DNA of 8,810 nucleotides from contig DFBQ01000203.1 in the NCBI GenBank assembly GCA_002367355.1, positions 3,390 to 12,199 of the forward strand, read 5' to 3'. The notes beneath the pieces were generated by a model. The model was given only the letters and a program-made list of their open reading frames with translations. It searched no databases and had not been told where the DNA came from. Positions 5,086 to 8,810 of the stretch are shown piece by piece (position 1 is the stretch's first letter; every line of letters begins with the position of its first letter). The DNA comes from Deltaproteobacteria bacterium UBA3076 (lineage in GTDB: Bacteria > Desulfobacterota > Dissulfuribacteria > Dissulfuribacterales > UBA3076). The position numbers and the translations under genes were made by a program.

Positions 5086-6337
5086 GACGAAAGATTTTGA
5101 AAACCAGGGTGGTTTACACTGCTCATTCTGTGGAAAGGGTCAGGAAGAGGTAAAAAAGCTCATAGCCGGCCCGAGTGTATACATTTGTGATGAATGTATA
5201 GAACTCTGCAATGATATAATAGCCGAGGAATATGATGGGGAAGACGAGGTCGGCAGTGCAGAGAACAAGATCCTCAAACCTGCTGAAATAAAAGCCCTTA
5301 TAGACGAGTATGTTATTGGCCAGGAGATGGCCAAGAGAATTCTCTCTGTTGCGGTACACAACCATTATAAACGCATCGACTCCGGGATCGGTATGGAGGA
5401 TGTGGAACTTCAGAAAAGCAACATCATACTTATTGGGCCAACCGGCAGTGGAAAGACCCTTTTAGCTCAGATTTTGGCCAAGGTCCTTAATGTACCATTC
5501 ACATTGGCAGACGCCACTACACTGACAGAGGCAGGCTATGTAGGGGAGGATGTGGAAAATATTATACTGAATCTCTTACAGGCATCTGACTACGATGTGG
5601 AGCTTGCAAGCCGTGGGATCGTATATATAGATGAGATCGATAAAATCGCAAGAAAGTCAGACAGCGCCTCCATTACAAGAGATGTGTCGGGAGAGGGTGT
5701 TCAACAAGCACTTCTTAAGATCATAGAAGGTACAGTGGCCAATGTGCCCCCAAAGGGCGGGCGCAAACATCCCCAGCAGGACTTTGTTAAGATTGATACT
5801 ACTAATATACTGTTTATATGCGGTGGTGCTTTTGTAGGCCTGGATTCCATTGTGAAGACAAGAATGGGCAAGTTCTCCATAGGTTTTGGCGCGGATGTTC
5901 AGGGCGCACGGGATCTTTCGTTGGGCGAGACTCTCAAGGAAATTCAGCCGGAAGACCTGATAAAATATGGGCTGATCCCGGAATTCGTCGGCAGAATTCC
6001 TGTTGTTGCGACCCTGGAGGAACTGGATGAAGATGACTTGGTAAAGATCCTCTGTGAGCCCAGAAACGCTTTGGTGAAGCAGTTCCAGAAGCTTTTTGCA
6101 ATGGATGACGTTGATCTCCATTTTACCGATGGGGCAATAAGGGCCATTGCTCAGGAGGCGACAAAGAGAAAGACAGGGGCCCGGGGGCTGCGGGCTATTC
6201 TGGAGCAGGCCATGTTGAATGTGATGTATGAGCTCCCATCCAGGGAAGGTGTTAAAGAGTGCGTGATAAGTGAGGATGTAATCCTCAACAAGTCAGAGCC
6301 TATACTTCTTTATGAACCCCAGGCCAAGGCATCATAG
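5078..6337 (+). CDS. clpX: ATP-dependent Clp protease ATP-binding subunit ClpX
   Basis: Hexameric AAA+ unfoldase that recognises tagged proteins, unfolds them and threads them into ClpP. From the ATG at 5078 it is 419 aa, the family's usual size. The N-terminal zinc domain has Cys15, Cys18, Cys37 and Cys40. The ATPase core shows Walker A GPTGSGKT (120-127), the pore loop GYVGED (153-158), Walker B IVYIDE (181-186), the RKH pore loop (229-231), the ClpP-docking IGF loop (268-270), an arginine finger near Arg306 in EFVGR, and sensor 2 GARGLR (367-372). The IGF loop means it can pair with the ClpP encoded just upstream. The start overlaps the clpP stop (ATGGCTAG). A longer reading from GTG 5048 is possible in frame but lacks support. 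lon follows 13 bases later. Confidence 0.99.
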   Translation: MARTKDFENQGGLHCSFCGKGQEEVKKLIAGPSVYICDECIELCNDIIAEEYDGEDEVGSAENKILKPAEIKALIDEYVIGQEMAKRILSVAVHNHYKRIDSGIGMEDVELQKSNIILIGPTGSGKTLLAQILAKVLNVPFTLADATTLTEAGYVGEDVENIILNLLQASDYDVELASRGIVYIDEIDKIARKSDSASITRDVSGEGVQQALLKIIEGTVANVPPKGGRKHPQQDFVKIDTTNILFICGGAFVGLDSIVKTRMGKFSIGFGADVQGARDLSLGETLKEIQPEDLIKYGLIPEFVGRIPVVATLEELDEDDLVKILCEPRNALVKQFQKLFAMDDVDLHFTDGAIRAIAQEATKRKTGARGLRAILEQAMLNVMYELPSREGVKECVISEDVILNKSEPILLYEPQAKAS

Positions 6338-6350
6338 TAGGGCATGACCT

Positions 6351-8771
6351 ATGAGTGAAAAAAAGAAAAATTTGACGGTTTCACTTTTACCCCTTCGCGA
6401 TATTGTCCTTTTCCCGCATATGGTGGTTCCTCTTTTTGTCGGGCGTGATAAGTCGGTAGAGGCCATAGAGCAGGCCATGACTTTGGAGCAGGAGATATTA
6501 TTAGCTGCCCAAAGAGATGCCAAGGTGGATGATCCCAAGGAGAAGGACATCTATCGGATAGGGACCCTGGGCACAATACTCCAGTTGCTTCGTCTGCCTG
6601 ATGGCACGGTCAAGGCCCTGATAGAGGGTAAACGACGGGCCGAGATCAAACATTATGTTCCCAACCAGGAATATTTTGTGGTGGAGGCAGAGCCCTTGCC
6701 GAAAATATCAGACCGCTCGCCTGAGATAGAGGCCCTTATAAGAGTCACTGTTAGTGCCTTTGAGGAGTATGCAAAATATTACAAGAAGATCCCCTCTGAA
6801 GTGGCCCTTTCTATTTTTTCCATAACGGATCCTTCCCGATTGGCAGATACTATTGCTTCCCACATACCGCTGAAGGTCCATGATAAACAATCCCTGCTGG
6901 AGCAGATCCATCCCGGCAGACGCCTTGAACGGCTTTATGAGCTCATGCGTTCTGAGATCCAAGTCGTTCGGATGGAACAGCGGGTAAAAGAGCGCGTTAA
7001 GAAGCAGATGGAAAAAAACCAAAGAGACTATTATCTCAATGAGCAGATCAGGGCCATTCAAAAGGAGATGGGTCAGAAAGAAGACTCCCAGGCCGAGCTA
7101 AAAGATCTTGAGCGCCGCATAAAACGTAGGCGTCTCACCAGGGAGGCAGCGGCCAAGACTCGGCGGGAATTCAAGAAGCTTAAGATGATGGCCCCCTTGT
7201 CTGCCGAGGCCACTGTGGTGAGGAATTATATTGACTGGATACTGGTGCTGCCCTGGTTTGAGAAGACCAGGGACAAACACGACATAGTTGAAGCAGAGCG
7301 AATCCTCAACGAAGACCACTATGGCCTGGAGAAACCCAAGGAGAGGATTCTGGAATATCTGGCTGTCCAGAGCCTGGTAAAAAAGATGAAAGGGCCGATC
7401 CTGTGTCTGGTCGGACCTCCCGGCGTTGGGAAAACCTCACTTGCGAGATCCGTGGCCCGGGCCCTGGGGAGGAATTTTGTGCGCCTTTCCCTCGGAGGTG
7501 TAAGGGATGAGGCAGAAATCCGCGGCCACCGGCGGACATATATTGGCGCAATGCCTGGGAAAATCATCCAGTCGCTCAGAAAAGCCAAGTCCAACAACCC
7601 TGTGTTTTGCATAGATGAGGTGGATAAGATGAGCTCAGACTTCCGTGGAGATCCTGCATCTGCCCTCCTGGAGGTCCTGGACCCAGAGCAAAACTTTGCT
7701 TTTAATGATCATTATTTGGATCTGGATTATGATCTTTCCCGGGTGATGTTTATCACAACTGCAAATGCCCTTCATACTGTCCCGCTACCCCTCCAGGACA
7801 GAATGGAAATCATAGAACTCCCTGGATATACCGAGGAGGAAAAACTGGAGATAGCAAATGGTTATTTGCTCCCAAGGCAGCTTGAAGCCCATGGTCTGAA
7901 TCCTGAACGGCTACAAATAAGTAATGGAGCCATCTTAGATATAATTCGTTCTTACACCAGAGAGGCCGGTGTCAGAAACCTCGAGCGTTTTTTGGCTTCA
8001 ATCTGCCGCAAGGTGGCTATGGAAGTAGTACGCAATCGAGAGAAGAACCAGGTAATCAAGGTCAACCAGTCGTCTCTTAATAAGCACCTCGGCGTTCCCC
8101 GTTATCGTTTCGGGCAGACAGAAGAGAGCGCACAGACAGGTGTGGCTACTGGTCTTGCCTGGTCCGAAACCGGAGGGTCCCTGCTTCAGATAGAGGTCGT
8201 CCTTATGCCGGGAAAGGGTAAGCTAACCATTACAGGGAAGCTGGGTGATGTTATGCAGGAATCTGTACAGGCAGCTATGAGTTATGTGCGATCAAGGGCC
8301 TATGAGTTCAGGCTGCCCTGGGATTTTTATCAAAAAGTTGATATTCACGTACATGTACCCGAGGGCGGCATACCCAAAGATGGACCATCGGCAGGTATCA
8401 CTATTGCCACAGCAATAGCGTCCGTCCTGCTAAAGGTTCCTGTCAGGCACAATGTGGCCATGACAGGGGAGATCACTTTGAGGGGCAGGATACTCCCGAT
8501 AGGTGGTCTTAAAGAGAAACTCCTTGCAGCGAGACGCGGGGGTATTGAACATGTTCTAATACCAAAGGAAAATGAGAGAGAATTAAAAGAAATTCCTGCT
8601 AAGGTGACGCGCGCTATTCATATCCAGTCGATTGAGCATATGGATGACGTGTTAAAATACGCCCTTGTCCTTGAAGATCCGGATAGCCTGTTTGCCGGCC
8701 CGGCCTTCCCAGAGGTGCCATGTTGGTTTACAGAGCAGGAGCAGCAGCCTGAGATTCATGCACCTCATTAG
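6351..8771 (+). CDS. lon: ATP-dependent Lon protease (LonA type)
   Basis: Cytoplasmic homo-oligomeric AAA+ serine protease that degrades misfolded and short-lived regulatory proteins. Domains in order: N-terminal substrate-binding LON domain (about 10-210, opening [22 protein letters not shown]), a charged coiled-coil-like linker (about 215-280), the AAA+ module with Walker A GPPGVGKT (355-362) and Walker B VFCIDE (418-423), and the C-terminal protease domain. The catalytic dyad is complete: Ser680 in KDGPSAG and Lys723 in [10 protein letters not shown], 43 residues apart as in E. coli Lon. At 806 aa it is slightly longer than E. coli Lon because of a tail of about 30 residues after DDVLKYAL that is rich in Pro, Glu and Gln. 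The ATG at 6351 has a modest ribosome site (AGGG, 6339-6342). Last gene seen in the operon. Confidence 0.99.
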   Translation: MSEKKKNLTVSLLPLRDIVLFPHMVVPLFVGRDKSVEAIEQAMTLEQEILLAAQRDAKVDDPKEKDIYRIGTLGTILQLLRLPDGTVKALIEGKRRAEIKHYVPNQEYFVVEAEPLPKISDRSPEIEALIRVTVSAFEEYAKYYKKIPSEVALSIFSITDPSRLADTIASHIPLKVHDKQSLLEQIHPGRRLERLYELMRSEIQVVRMEQRVKERVKKQMEKNQRDYYLNEQIRAIQKEMGQKEDSQAELKDLERRIKRRRLTREAAAKTRREFKKLKMMAPLSAEATVVRNYIDWILVLPWFEKTRDKHDIVEAERILNEDHYGLEKPKERILEYLAVQSLVKKMKGPILCLVGPPGVGKTSLARSVARALGRNFVRLSLGGVRDEAEIRGHRRTYIGAMPGKIIQSLRKAKSNNPVFCIDEVDKMSSDFRGDPASALLEVLDPEQNFAFNDHYLDLDYDLSRVMFITTANALHTVPLPLQDRMEIIELPGYTEEEKLEIANGYLLPRQLEAHGLNPERLQISNGAILDIIRSYTREAGVRNLERFLASICRKVAMEVVRNREKNQVIKVNQSSLNKHLGVPRYRFGQTEESAQTGVATGLAWSETGGSLLQIEVVLMPGKGKLTITGKLGDVMQESVQAAMSYVRSRAYEFRLPWDFYQKVDIHVHVPEGGIPKDGPSAGITIATAIASVLLKVPVRHNVAMTGEITLRGRILPIGGLKEKLLAARRGGIEHVLIPKENERELKEIPAKVTRAIHIQSIEHMDDVLKYALVLEDPDSLFAGPAFPEVPCWFTEQEQQPEIHAPH

Positions 8772-8789
8772 TTTTGCGAATGATTCCTC

Positions 8790-8810
8790 GGCATCCTTCA
8801 TATCAAGCCA
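8790..8810. repeat. Possible end of another element-2-like repeat at the window edge
   Basis: GGCATCCTTCAT at 8790-8801 equals the left end of element 2 (2645-2656) at all 12 positions. Positions 8791-8810 also match the reverse complement of its right end at 16 of 20. It begins 18 bases after the lon stop. The rest of any element would lie outside the window. The alternative is chance, or the tail of a minus-strand gene. Confidence 0.35.

Noticed and set aside
6344..6358. Four-codon reading frame (ATG ACC TAT GAG TGA) overlapping the lon start
   Set aside because: The only ribosome-site-like sequence (AGGG) ends one base before this ATG but is well spaced for the lon ATG at 6351, so translation of the mini-frame is unlikely.
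7319..7612. Minus-strand open frames within lon
   Set aside because: They lie antisense to the Walker A and B region of lon, show no recognisable domain, and fit composition-driven shadows.
8652..8810. Open minus-strand frame overlapping the end of lon, with an in-frame ATG near the window edge
   Set aside because: It overlaps about 120 bases of the lon coding sequence, its ATG would lack a visible ribosome site inside the window, and its first part coincides with the element-2-like end. It could be the tail of a gene beyond the edge, but I cannot support it.

Overview
The window looks like chromosomal DNA of a Gram-negative bacterium, most likely a deltaproteobacterium (Desulfobacterota). 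I infer this from the flavour of the proteins, the moderate base composition and the order tRNA-Leu, tig, clpP, clpX, lon, which I recall from that group. No 16S gene or database search supports it, so the placement is tentative.

Layout. Positions 1-2171 carry three genes on the minus strand: ndk (2171-1755), thiL (1740-712) and an Ogt/MGMT-type DNA alkyltransferase (589-86). ndk and thiL are 14 bases apart and probably cotranscribed. The alkyltransferase is separated by a 122-base repeat-filled gap. Positions 2172-2880 are a 709-base divergent intergenic region that is almost entirely structured repeat DNA. A leucine tRNA (anticodon UAG) lies at 2881-2967 on the plus strand. It is followed by a tight plus-strand protein quality-control operon: tig (trigger factor), clpP, clpX and lon. 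tig and clpP abut, clpP and clpX overlap by 8 bases, and clpX and lon are 13 bases apart. Trigger factor receives nascent chains at the ribosome. ClpXP and Lon are the two main ATP-dependent proteases that remove misfolded and regulatory proteins.

The coding genes are ordinary and intact. The novelty is in the intergenic DNA. Two short non-coding elements with terminal inverted repeats and perfect target-site duplications lie back to back upstream of the tRNA: 2394-2583, flanked by ACTTTTTA, and about 2645-2858, flanked by AAATTATTT. The second appears to have inserted between the -10 box and the tRNA gene. Removing it in silico restores a textbook tRNA promoter. As it stands, the element's right end supplies a new TTGACT box next to the duplicated target. 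In addition, four imperfect hairpins, two free-standing and two at the centres of these elements, are all built from 7-base tandem units in inverted arms. The unit sequence differs each time but the architecture is the same.
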